Shown here: piece after piece, positions 6,444 through 11,756 of the stretch
Position numbering within the stretch: position 1 is the stretch's first letter
Layout of the letters: every line of letters begins with the position of its first letter
Source of the DNA: CAZMCC01 sp964564695
GTDB lineage: Bacteria; Planctomycetota; Phycisphaerae; Phycisphaerales; UBA1924
Assembly: GCA_964564695.1 (NCBI GenBank)
Contig: CAZMCC010000107.1
Location: 1 to 11,756 of the forward strand
DNA: 11,756 nucleotides
Direction: 5' to 3'
The notes under the pieces: model-generated
Seen by the model: the letters and a program-made list of their open reading frames with translations, nothing else
The model's database searches: none
Told to the model about the DNA's origin: nothing
Made by a program: the position numbers and the translations under genes

Positions 6444-7535
6444 ATGGTCAACAAGATCGAACAAGATCACCAGCGGTTCCGCCAGATCGTGCGCGGCAAG
6501 ATCCGCAAGGACCTGAAGCGGTTCATCGCGCGCGGCGAGCTCATCGGACGCGAGGGGCAGCGCTACGTCGCCATCCCCGTCCACGACATCGACATCCCCA
6601 CGTTCCGCTACGGCGACAACTCCGGCGGCATCGGCATGGGTGAGGGCGAAGGGGAGGGCGGCAGCGGCCAGCAGCAGGGCGGCGACAAGCCCGGCAAGCA
6701 CATCCTCGAGGTCGACGTCTCGATGGACGAGCTCGCCGACATCCTCGCCGAGGAGCTGCAGCTCCCGCGGATCGAGCCCAAGGGCCAGCACCAGATCACG
6801 ACGGTGAAGGACCGCTACAGCGGCATCCGCCCCGTGGGCCCGGCGGGGCTGCGCCACTTCAAGCGGACCTACCGCGAGGCGCTCAAGCGCCAGCTCGCGA
6901 TGGGGCAGTACGACCCCGCGAACCCGATCATCGTACCGATCAAGAACGACCTGCGGTTCCGCTCGTGGACCGAGGTCAGAAAGCCCCAGAGCAACGCGCT
7001 GATCGTGTACATGATGGACGTGTCGGGCTCGATGGGCGACGAGCAGAAAGAGATCGTGCGCCTCGAGGCGTTCTGGATCGACACGTGGCTGCGGCGCAAC
7101 TACGAGGGCGTCGAGGCGCGGTACATCGTGCACGACGTGGCCGCCCAGGAAGTGGATCGCAAGACCTTCTTCAGCGTCCGCGAGGACGGCGGGACGAAGA
7201 TCTCCTCGGCCCTGGTGTGCGCGAAGGAAGTGCTCGAGCGCCACTACGACCCGGCCGACTGGAACACCTACCTCTTCCACTTCTCCGACGGCGACAACTC
7301 GTCGGAATCCGACAACCGGCTGTGCGTGGACATGCTCCACAAGCACCTGTTGCCGCAGTGCAACATGTTCGGCTACTGCCAAGTGACGAGCCCGTACGGG
7401 TCGGGCAGCTTCCTGAACGTGCTCCGCGAGGCGTTCCCCAAGGACGAGCAGGACCAGAAGGTGATCACGAGCCGCGTGAACTCGCGCGACGACATCATGG
7501 AGTCGCTGCGGACGTTCTTTAAGCCGGGGAAGTGA
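6444..7535 (+). CDS. yhbH: DUF444 (YhbH/YeaH) family protein with von Willebrand A-type domain
   Basis: The product has 363 residues, somewhat shorter than Bacillus YhbH and E. coli YeaH. The basic helical N-terminus (QDHQRFRQIVRGKIRKDLKR) and the block GEGEGEGG...GGDKPG then EVDVSMDELADILAEELQLP (about 90-110) are diagnostic of the family. A VWA-like domain follows with the metal-ion (MIDAS) motif D192-V-S194-G-S196 (MMDVSGSMG), then VHDVAAQEV, GGTKISSAL (about 250-258, a plausible conserved-Thr loop) and HFSDGDN. In E. coli and Bacillus the gene lies with prkA (yeaG), a serine kinase, and spoVR-like genes, and takes part in stress or sporulation responses; the biochemical role is not settled. 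Neither partner is next to it here. An in-frame TGA at 6438 rules out a longer start, and no strong ribosome binding site is visible. The zinc-ribbon gene starts 21 nt after its stop. Confidence 0.93.
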   Translation: MVNKIEQDHQRFRQIVRGKIRKDLKRFIARGELIGREGQRYVAIPVHDIDIPTFRYGDNSGGIGMGEGEGEGGSGQQQGGDKPGKHILEVDVSMDELADILAEELQLPRIEPKGQHQITTVKDRYSGIRPVGPAGLRHFKRTYREALKRQLAMGQYDPANPIIVPIKNDLRFRSWTEVRKPQSNALIVYMMDVSGSMGDEQKEIVRLEAFWIDTWLRRNYEGVEARYIVHDVAAQEVDRKTFFSVREDGGTKISSALVCAKEVLERHYDPADWNTYLFHFSDGDNSSESDNRLCVDMLHKHLLPQCNMFGYCQVTSPYGSGSFLNVLREAFPKDEQDQKVITSRVNSRDDIMESLRTFFKPGK

Positions 7536-7556
7536 GCCGGCGGCCCGTAGGATTCC

Positions 7557-7985
7557 GTGGTGATCCTGCTCCCGATCTATGCCGTGCTGGTGTACGTGCT
7601 GGTCGCACGCTATCGACGGCGCCCGCTGGGGTACGCGATCGCGCTGGTGGGGTCGGCGGTTCCGCTCGCGGCGCTCGATGCGATTCAGCGGTTCGTGCCG
7701 CCGAGCGAGGACGTGTCGCAGTTCGGGCTTCGGCTGATCATCTACGGGGACACGGCGTTCCTGCTGGTGACGACGCTGTTCGTCGCTAGCCTGCCGCGGC
7801 GGGCGCCGATCGGCATGGTGTGCCCGCGCTGCCACTACAACCTGACGGGGCTCGCGCCCGCCGGGCTGACGTGCCCGGAGTGCGGCGAGGCGTGGTGCGG
7901 ACGCGGGTCGGGACGTGAGGAGCCGGAGCCGGAGCGGATCCCGATTCCGAAGGGGCCGATCAAGAAGAGGCGCCCGCATTTGTGA
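7557..7985 (+). CDS. Small membrane protein with C-terminal zinc ribbon
   Basis: The product has 142 residues. Three hydrophobic segments occur at about 2-18 (ILLPIYAVLVYVLVA), 22-42 (LGYAIALVGSAVPLAALDA) and 60-82 (LIIYGDTAFLLVTTLFVASL). A soluble tail follows with CPRC (about 90-93), YNLTGL, then CPEC (about 108-111), a four-cysteine zinc-ribbon-like knuckle. The final residues are basic (GPIKKRRPHL). Membrane proteins carrying a CPxCxYxLxGLxxxxCPECG block are abundant in planctomycetes, and this is the best taxonomic hint in the window. Their function is unknown. GTG at 7557 or GTG at 7560 could start it; TAGGA (7548-7552) favours 7560 slightly (7-nt spacing). It is probably co-transcribed with the DUF444 gene 21 nt upstream. 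Its TGA stop is the first three bases of the TGATC flank of hairpin unit 3. Confidence 0.82.
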   Translation: MVILLPIYAVLVYVLVARYRRRPLGYAIALVGSAVPLAALDAIQRFVPPSEDVSQFGLRLIIYGDTAFLLVTTLFVASLPRRAPIGMVCPRCHYNLTGLAPAGLTCPECGEAWCGRGSGREEPEPERIPIPKGPIKKRRPHL

Positions 7986-7988
7986 TCA

Positions 7989-8012
7989 GAGCCTCTCGCG
8001 CGAGCGAGAGGT
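7989..8012 (+). repeat. Hairpin repeat unit 3 (forward)
   Basis: The stem CCTCTCGC / GCGAGAGG surrounds loop GCGA, within the same GAGCC...GGT frame as unit 1. The flank TGATCA (7983-7988) starts with the stop codon of the zinc-ribbon gene. It forms an inverted pair with unit 4, 22 nt away. Counting the 6-nt flank, 27 of 30 positions match unit 4 read on the minus strand. Confidence 0.85.
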
Positions 8013-8034
8013 GTTGGACACGGGTCATCGCAGC

Positions 8035-8058
8035 ACCCCTCGCTCGCGCGAGGGGCTC
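8035..8058 (-). repeat. Hairpin repeat unit 4 (inverted)
   Basis: All 24 nt are identical to unit 2 (577-600). On the minus strand the flank reads TGATCC (8064-8059), and its TGA is the stop codon of the GldG-like gene. It folds into an 8-bp stem with a GNRA-type loop on the minus strand. Confidence 0.85.
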
Positions 8059-8061
8059 GGA

Positions 8062-10284
8062 TCAACCCCGCACCAACCGCCACGCGACTCCCAGCGCGAG
8101 GATCCCCACCGGCACGCCCGCGATCAGGGCCCAGCGGATGAGCGAGAGCGTGCTCGGGTCCATCGGCGGGATGGTCGCGACGGCGCCCGCGACGGGGCCT
8201 GCGGCGATGCGGTCGTCCATGTTGCTCAGCCACAGCACGCTCGCGGTGAAGAGCTCGATGTTGCCCGGGGCGGCCGGGGCGAGACGCCCGTCGACGAGGC
8301 CGACGGTGGCCATCGCGATGGCGTCGAAAAACCAGCCGTGGGAGCCGATGACGATGAGACGCTGCTTGGCGTTGGGGTCTTTGCCCTTCGTCCCAATCCC
8401 CCCACCACCGTCCCCACCGCCGGCATCCATCGTCCGCTCGATCGCGACGCCGACGGTCCACGGGCCGCCGACAAGGTCGGCGGGGGAGTCCTTGGCGGGC
8501 GGGTTGCGAAGGCGGTCGCGCTGGTCGCGGGGGATGCGCCGGAACTCCTGCCACTGCGACTCGGCCCACAGGGCGTTGTCGGTGGGAACGAGGATGATCG
8601 GGACGATCGCAGCCCGGGCGGTCTCGGCCTTCGCGGGGTCGACGGTCAGCGGCATCGGCCAGATGAGGGCCGTCGTCACGGCGCGGACGGCCCGCGACAC
8701 AGGGTGGTCCGCGCCGGCGTCGTTGAGGATGAGTTCGTCGGTGACGGTGCGCCGGCTCGGGCCGGCGAACTCACGCAGGAGCGGGCGACCGGAATCGGCG
8801 ACCAGCCCGAGCGGCTCGAGGAACGACACCATTGGGTCAGGAGCGCCGACGGCCTTGAGCGGGGACGGCGCGACCGAGATCAGCACACGCTCGCCACGCT
8901 TAACAAGGCTCGCGATCGCGTCGGCGAGCTTGGCCATGCGCCCGGCCCCGTCCGCGGTTTCCGCCTGCGTGCTGAGGGTGACATAGACAACGGGGCGCGA
9001 GCCGTCGGGGTTGAGGTCGGAGAGCGGCGGCGGCTCGGTCGTGCGGGCGACGCTCCAGTCGGCGCAGTCAATGCCGGCGAGCGCGAGGCGCTCGACGAGG
9101 CCGCGCATCACGGTGAACTCGGGGGCGAGGGCGACCGGGTCGGCGTGGACAAAGACCACGATCGGGCGGGTCCGCGTCTGGAGCGAATCGATGCCCGACG
9201 CGAGCAGCTCCTCGGCGAGGAAGCGCGTGTCGGGCGTGGGGCCGGCGTTCGCCCCCCCCACGTCCGTCCGCCGAGCGGGGAGCAGGCGATCGAGCGGGAG
9301 GGCGGTGATGAACCGGTCTTCGGCGACAGGGATGCCGGCGCGGGGCTGCGCGATGACGAGGGCCGCCGCGGAGCGTTCGATCGAGCGGGCCACCGCGAGC
9401 ACGGGCGGGTGCTTCACACCCGCGAGGGCGGTGGCGGTCCGTGCGGCGGCGTCGCGGGCCGTGCCGGCCTGGTTCTCGAGGCCGGCGAGGCGGTCCTTGA
9501 GGGCCGCGGGCGTGTTGGCGTCGGCGGCGAGGGCTCGGAAGTCGCCGATGAGCGGGGTGATGGCGCCGGCGGCCTGCTCAAGAGCACGCCGGAGCACGGC
9601 GCCGGCGGCGTCGGTCGCGGGGACGGGGAGGGCCGCGTTGGGAGCTTCGAGCGAGGTCCTGGCCTGCTCGGCGGCTTTCACGAGGTCGGCGCCCGCGGCG
9701 GAGACGCCGCCCGCGGCACGCACGAACGATTCACGCAGGGCCGGCGAAACGCCCGCGGCGTCGCCGGCGGCGATCATCGCTCCGGCGACCTCTGAGATCG
9801 CGGCGCCGGTGGCGTTTGCACGCTCGACGGCGGCGCTCACCTGCGCAACCGCGGCCTCGACCGTGGGACGGGCCCGGGCGGTGAGGTCGGTGAGCAAGGC
9901 GGAGAACTGCTGCGTCCCCTCGGACGAGCCGGTGTCGATGATGCTCACGCGGATGTGCGGGGACGCACGCGACATGGTGTCGATGACGTCGCCCAAGCGC
10001 TGCCACGCTCGGGGGTCGCTGGAGCGTCGCGGGGCGGCGATGACGATGTCATAATCGCGGTCGAGCGAGGAGAGCAGGGCGCTGGTGCGGGGGCTGAGGC
10101 GGTGTTCGCGGGTCGCGGTCACGTCGACGCGGACGTTGGCGCGGGAGACCAGCAGCACGCCGAACACGGCGGTGGCGGTCATCGCGAGGGCGATGACGCC
10201 GAGCTTGAGACCGTAGTGGAAGCGACGGGCCACCGCGGAGGGTGCGCGGAAGTCGCTGCCCTGGGCCTGGGTGTTGGTGCTCAT
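8062..10284 (-). CDS. GldG-like ABC transport accessory protein with long Ala-rich helical insert
   Basis: The product has 740 residues from the ATG at 10282-10284, which follows a GGAGG 5 nt upstream and overlaps the permease stop as ATGA. The N-terminal membrane helix is at about 28-48 (LGVIALAMTATAVFGVLLV). DVTATREHRLSPRTSALLSSL (about 53-73) follows, the hallmark start of GldG-type periplasmic domains. Residues of about 130-320 are extremely Ala-rich and probably helical or coiled-coil, which is more than in ordinary GldG. The core resumes with PIVVFVHADP and RPVVYVTLSTQ. Near the C-terminus come RLIVIGSHGWFF and APGNIELFTASVLWLSN, then a last membrane helix (about 715-737). In Bacteroidetes GldG works with GldA and GldF; outside gliding bacteria such modules are ABC exporters of unknown cargo. 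The extracytoplasmic part may bind partner or substrate. The family call is confident; the role is inferred. Confidence 0.85.
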   Translation of the reverse strand: MSTNTQAQGSDFRAPSAVARRFHYGLKLGVIALAMTATAVFGVLLVSRANVRVDVTATREHRLSPRTSALLSSLDRDYDIVIAAPRRSSDPRAWQRLGDVIDTMSRASPHIRVSIIDTGSSEGTQQFSALLTDLTARARPTVEAAVAQVSAAVERANATGAAISEVAGAMIAAGDAAGVSPALRESFVRAAGGVSAAGADLVKAAEQARTSLEAPNAALPVPATDAAGAVLRRALEQAAGAITPLIGDFRALAADANTPAALKDRLAGLENQAGTARDAAARTATALAGVKHPPVLAVARSIERSAAALVIAQPRAGIPVAEDRFITALPLDRLLPARRTDVGGANAGPTPDTRFLAEELLASGIDSLQTRTRPIVVFVHADPVALAPEFTVMRGLVERLALAGIDCADWSVARTTEPPPLSDLNPDGSRPVVYVTLSTQAETADGAGRMAKLADAIASLVKRGERVLISVAPSPLKAVGAPDPMVSFLEPLGLVADSGRPLLREFAGPSRRTVTDELILNDAGADHPVSRAVRAVTTALIWPMPLTVDPAKAETARAAIVPIILVPTDNALWAESQWQEFRRIPRDQRDRLRNPPAKDSPADLVGGPWTVGVAIERTMDAGGGDGGGGIGTKGKDPNAKQRLIVIGSHGWFFDAIAMATVGLVDGRLAPAAPGNIELFTASVLWLSNMDDRIAAGPVAGAVATIPPMDPSTLSLIRWALIAGVPVGILALGVAWRLVRG

Positions 10285-10997
10285 CGCCACCTCCGCGACT
10301 GGAGAACCAGTGCCGAGAGCCCGACGAACCAGGCGCTCGCGATCAGGAAGAAGCCGACGTTGCCCAGGTCGATGATGCCGCGGGCGAAGTCGGCGGTGCG
10401 GAGGTTGGGGCTGATGGCGTAGACGATGGAAGCGACTCCGGGGGGCATCGAGGCGGCCCCGAGCGAGGCCATGGCGTCGCAGAGCACGAGGGCCGCGAGC
10501 GTGAGGAGGAACGCGAGCGTCTGGCTCGAGGTGAGCGTGGAGGCGAGCAGGCCGACGCTGATGTAGAGCATCCCGAGCAGCGTGATGCCGAGGTAACCGG
10601 CCGCGACCGGTCCCGGGTCGGGACGGCTCAGCGCCAGCAGCACGCCCGCGAGCGAGAACGTGGGGACGAGCATCGTGAGCAGAAGACCGACGCCGGCGAG
10701 GTACTTGCCGATCACGACCGAGGCTTCGGAGACCGGCGAGGTGAGCAGCGGCTCGAGGGTGCCGGTGCGGGCCTCCTCACTCATGAGGCGCATCGAGATC
10801 GCCGGGGCGATGAACATGAGCAGGGCCCACCACACGCTGAAGAAGGCCCGCATGGTCGCGGGCTCGCCGGGGACGAGCACCCGGGCGACGAAGAACAGGC
10901 CGGAAATCGCCTGGAACGCGGCGATCACGATCCACCCCAGCGGCGTGCGGAAGAACGACGCGAACTCACGCTTGGCGACGGCCAGGAGCGGGGTCAT
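10281..10997 (-). CDS. ABC-2 type permease (GldF-like)
   Basis: This is a 238-residue inner-membrane permease with six hydrophobic segments: about 20-42, 52-70, 98-122, 132-155, 161-180 and 212-232. The N-terminus AVAKREFASFFRTPLGWIVI is the usual cytoplasmic helix leading into the first membrane segment. The loop MSEEARTGTLEPLLTSPVSE followed by VVIGKYLA (about 72-101) is the conserved ABC-2 loop that couples to the ATPase. The length is typical of GldF-type subunits. The start ATG (10997-10995) overlaps the ATPase stop as ATGA, and the stop overlaps the next start the same way, so the three genes form one tightly coupled operon. Its partner is the ATPase encoded immediately upstream. Substrate is unknown. 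Confidence 0.9.
   Translation of the reverse strand: MTPLLAVAKREFASFFRTPLGWIVIAAFQAISGLFFVARVLVPGEPATMRAFFSVWWALLMFIAPAISMRLMSEEARTGTLEPLLTSPVSEASVVIGKYLAGVGLLLTMLVPTFSLAGVLLALSRPDPGPVAAGYLGITLLGMLYISVGLLASTLTSSQTLAFLLTLAALVLCDAMASLGAASMPPGVASIVYAISPNLRTADFARGIIDLGNVGFFLIASAWFVGLSALVLQSRRWR
10290..10294 (-). promoter_or_regulatory. Shine-Dalgarno for the GldG-like gene
   Basis: GGAGG on the minus strand lies 5 nt before the ATG (10284-10282), within the last codons of the permease gene. The GTG at 10290 overlaps this site and so is not the start. Confidence 0.7.
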
Positions 10998-11756
10998 GCG
11001 GCGGCCCCCCCACTCATCGACGCCCCCCCACCCCCACCGGCGTCCGCGGACTCGATCACCCTCAGGAACACCGACTCCAGCGTCGCCCCACGCCGCGACA
11101 GCTCACGCGGCGTAACGCCCGCGCTCGCGGCGGCGGCGGCGATCGGCTCGCGCAGGTCGCCGGCGCCGGGCTTGGGGGTGACGAGCCAGCAGTCCCAGCC
11201 CCCATCGCCGGCATTCTGGCGTTCGACGCGGGCCGCGCCCGGCACGCCGGACAGGGCGTTGCTCAATCGCTGCCGAGCGCTCTCGATTGCTGGAACCTCC
11301 ACGACGAACGGCACGTCGCCCAGCACCCGCCTCACAAGCTCGGCCGGCGCCCCGTCGGCACGCACCTGCCCACGGGCGATCACAAGCACCCGGTCGCAGG
11401 TCTTCTCGATCTCGGGCAGGATGTGCGAGCTGATGAGCACGAGTTTGGTCTTGGCGAGCGAGCGGAGCAGTTCGCGGAAGCTCATGATCTGGGCCGGGTC
11501 CAGGCCGCTGGCGGGCTCGTCGAGGATGACGACCGGCGGATCGTGGAGCAGGGCGGCGGCGAGGCCGACCCGCTGGCGGAAGCCCTTGGAGAGCTGGCCA
11601 ACGCGCCGGGACATGACGCTCGACAGGCCGCAGCGCTCGGCGGCAGAGCCGATGGCCGTGCGGCGCTGGGCACGCGGCACGCTGAAGATCCCGGCGCGGA
11701 ACGCGAGGTACCCCTGCACGCTCATCTCGGGATAGAGCGTGCAGGGGTACCTCGCG
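10994..11756 (-). CDS. ABC transporter ATPase (GldA-like), 5' end missing
   Basis: This is the cytoplasmic ATPase of the exporter. Present are LYPEMSVQGYLAFRAG (the stretch after the Q-loop), the signature LSKGFRQRVGLAAALLHDP, Walker B with the catalytic Glu (VVILDEP), the D-loop (SGLDPAQ), the switch His (SSH), and a C-terminal accessory domain of about 120 residues ending in a Gly/Ala-rich tail. KGFRQRVGLA is typical of ABC-2 exporter ATPases. Walker A and the Q-loop lie outside the window. The frame stays open to the edge, but the outermost 22 nt (11735-11756) are a perfect reverse copy of 11702-11723. In that part the frame reads ARYPCT where relatives have a LPEN-P-like lead into LYPEM. 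That segment is probably not genuine, so trusted coding stops near 11734. The ATG at 11725 is an internal Met, not the start. Confidence 0.92.
   Translation of the reverse strand, partial: ARYPCTLYPEMSVQGYLAFRAGIFSVPRAQRRTAIGSAAERCGLSSVMSRRVGQLSKGFRQRVGLAAALLHDPPVVILDEPASGLDPAQIMSFRELLRSLAKTKLVLISSHILPEIEKTCDRVLVIARGQVRADGAPAELVRRVLGDVPFVVEVPAIESARQRLSNALSGVPGAARVERQNAGDGGWDCWLVTPKPGAGDLREPIAAAAASAGVTPRELSRRGATLESVFLRVIESADAGGGGGASMSGGAAA
11702..11756. repeat. Perfect 22-bp inverted repeat at window end
   Basis: The left arm 11702-11723 and right arm 11735-11756 are exact reverse complements (22 of 22) around an 11-nt loop (ATCTCGGGATA). The right arm ends at the last base of the window. The left arm is ordinary ABC-ATPase coding sequence (VQGYLA); the right arm encodes nothing expected for the family. 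A fold-back assembly or library artefact is the simplest explanation; a real palindrome is possible. Confidence 0.9.

Larger units (their letters stand above)
7983..8064. terminator. Probable bidirectional 3'-end hairpin element between convergent genes
   Basis: Units 3 and 4 plus their TGATC flanks fill the whole gap between the stop codons of the zinc-ribbon gene (+) and the GldG-like gene (-); only 76 bp lie between the two stops. Each transcript would end with two GC-rich hairpins. There is no T-tract on either strand, so intrinsic termination is less certain than at 578-606. RNA 3'-end protection or Rho-linked termination are alternatives. Confidence 0.5.

Noticed and set aside
6357..7979. 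A 540-codon minus-strand open frame opposite the DUF444 gene
   Set aside because: The DUF444 frame carries family motifs and a MIDAS site; the opposite frame is Arg/His/Leu/Val-rich with no motif.
7915..9795. A 626-codon plus-strand open frame opposite the GldG-like gene
   Set aside because: It is Arg/Gly/Asp-rich without recognisable motifs and runs through the hairpin pair and antisense to a gene with clear GldG signatures, so it is a GC-driven shadow.
10242..11735. A 497-codon plus-strand open frame opposite the permease and ATPase
   Set aside because: The minus strand has an ABC signature, Walker B and membrane helices; the plus-strand product is charged low complexity.

Overview
This window is GC-rich, densely coded bacterial DNA, most likely from a member of the Planctomycetota (Phycisphaerae-like). 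That placement is an inference. It rests on the small membrane protein at 7557-7985, whose C-terminal CPRC...CPEC zinc ribbon is of a type very common in planctomycetes. A secreted TPR protein with a Pro/Ala/Thr-rich tail and the overall gene style also fit. The window cuts genes at both ends (recA on the left, an ABC ATPase on the right) and may be a complete metagenomic contig.

Layout. 2-499 (+) is the C-terminal half of recA. It converges on phrB, a class I CPD photolyase (611-2080, -). A divergent gap of about 230 bp follows. Next is a compact plus-strand group: a small three-helix membrane protein (2311-2622), a large exported TPR protein (2619-5300, starting in a GTGA overlap with the previous stop) and a PF03706-like polytopic membrane protein (5305-6336). 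After a 107-bp gap come a YhbH/YeaH-type (DUF444) von Willebrand A protein (6444-7535) and the zinc-ribbon membrane protein (7557-7985). The right third is a minus-strand operon with the cut ABC ATPase (10994-11756), an ABC-2 permease (10281-10997) and a GldG-like protein (8062-10284). The three genes are joined by ATGA start/stop overlaps, as in a gldA-gldF-gldG-type exporter module.

The most distinctive non-coding feature is a small family of hairpin repeats. Each of the two gaps between convergent genes (recA/phrB and zinc-ribbon/gldG-like) carries two copies of one 24-nt unit in inverted orientation. Each unit folds into a perfect 8-bp stem with a GNRA tetraloop, and base changes between copies are compensatory. 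At the second site the conserved TGATC flank of the unit supplies the stop codons of both converging genes. The elements probably act as bidirectional terminators or 3'-end stabilisers, and they resemble REP/BIME elements in organisation.

The last 55 bases hold a perfect 22-bp inverted repeat that ends exactly at the window edge and displaces expected ABC-ATPase sequence. It looks like a fold-back assembly artefact. I see no tRNA, rRNA, CRISPR array, insertion sequence or recognisable defence system. The least explained genes are the 2311-6336 envelope group and the alanine-rich helical insert of the GldG-like protein.
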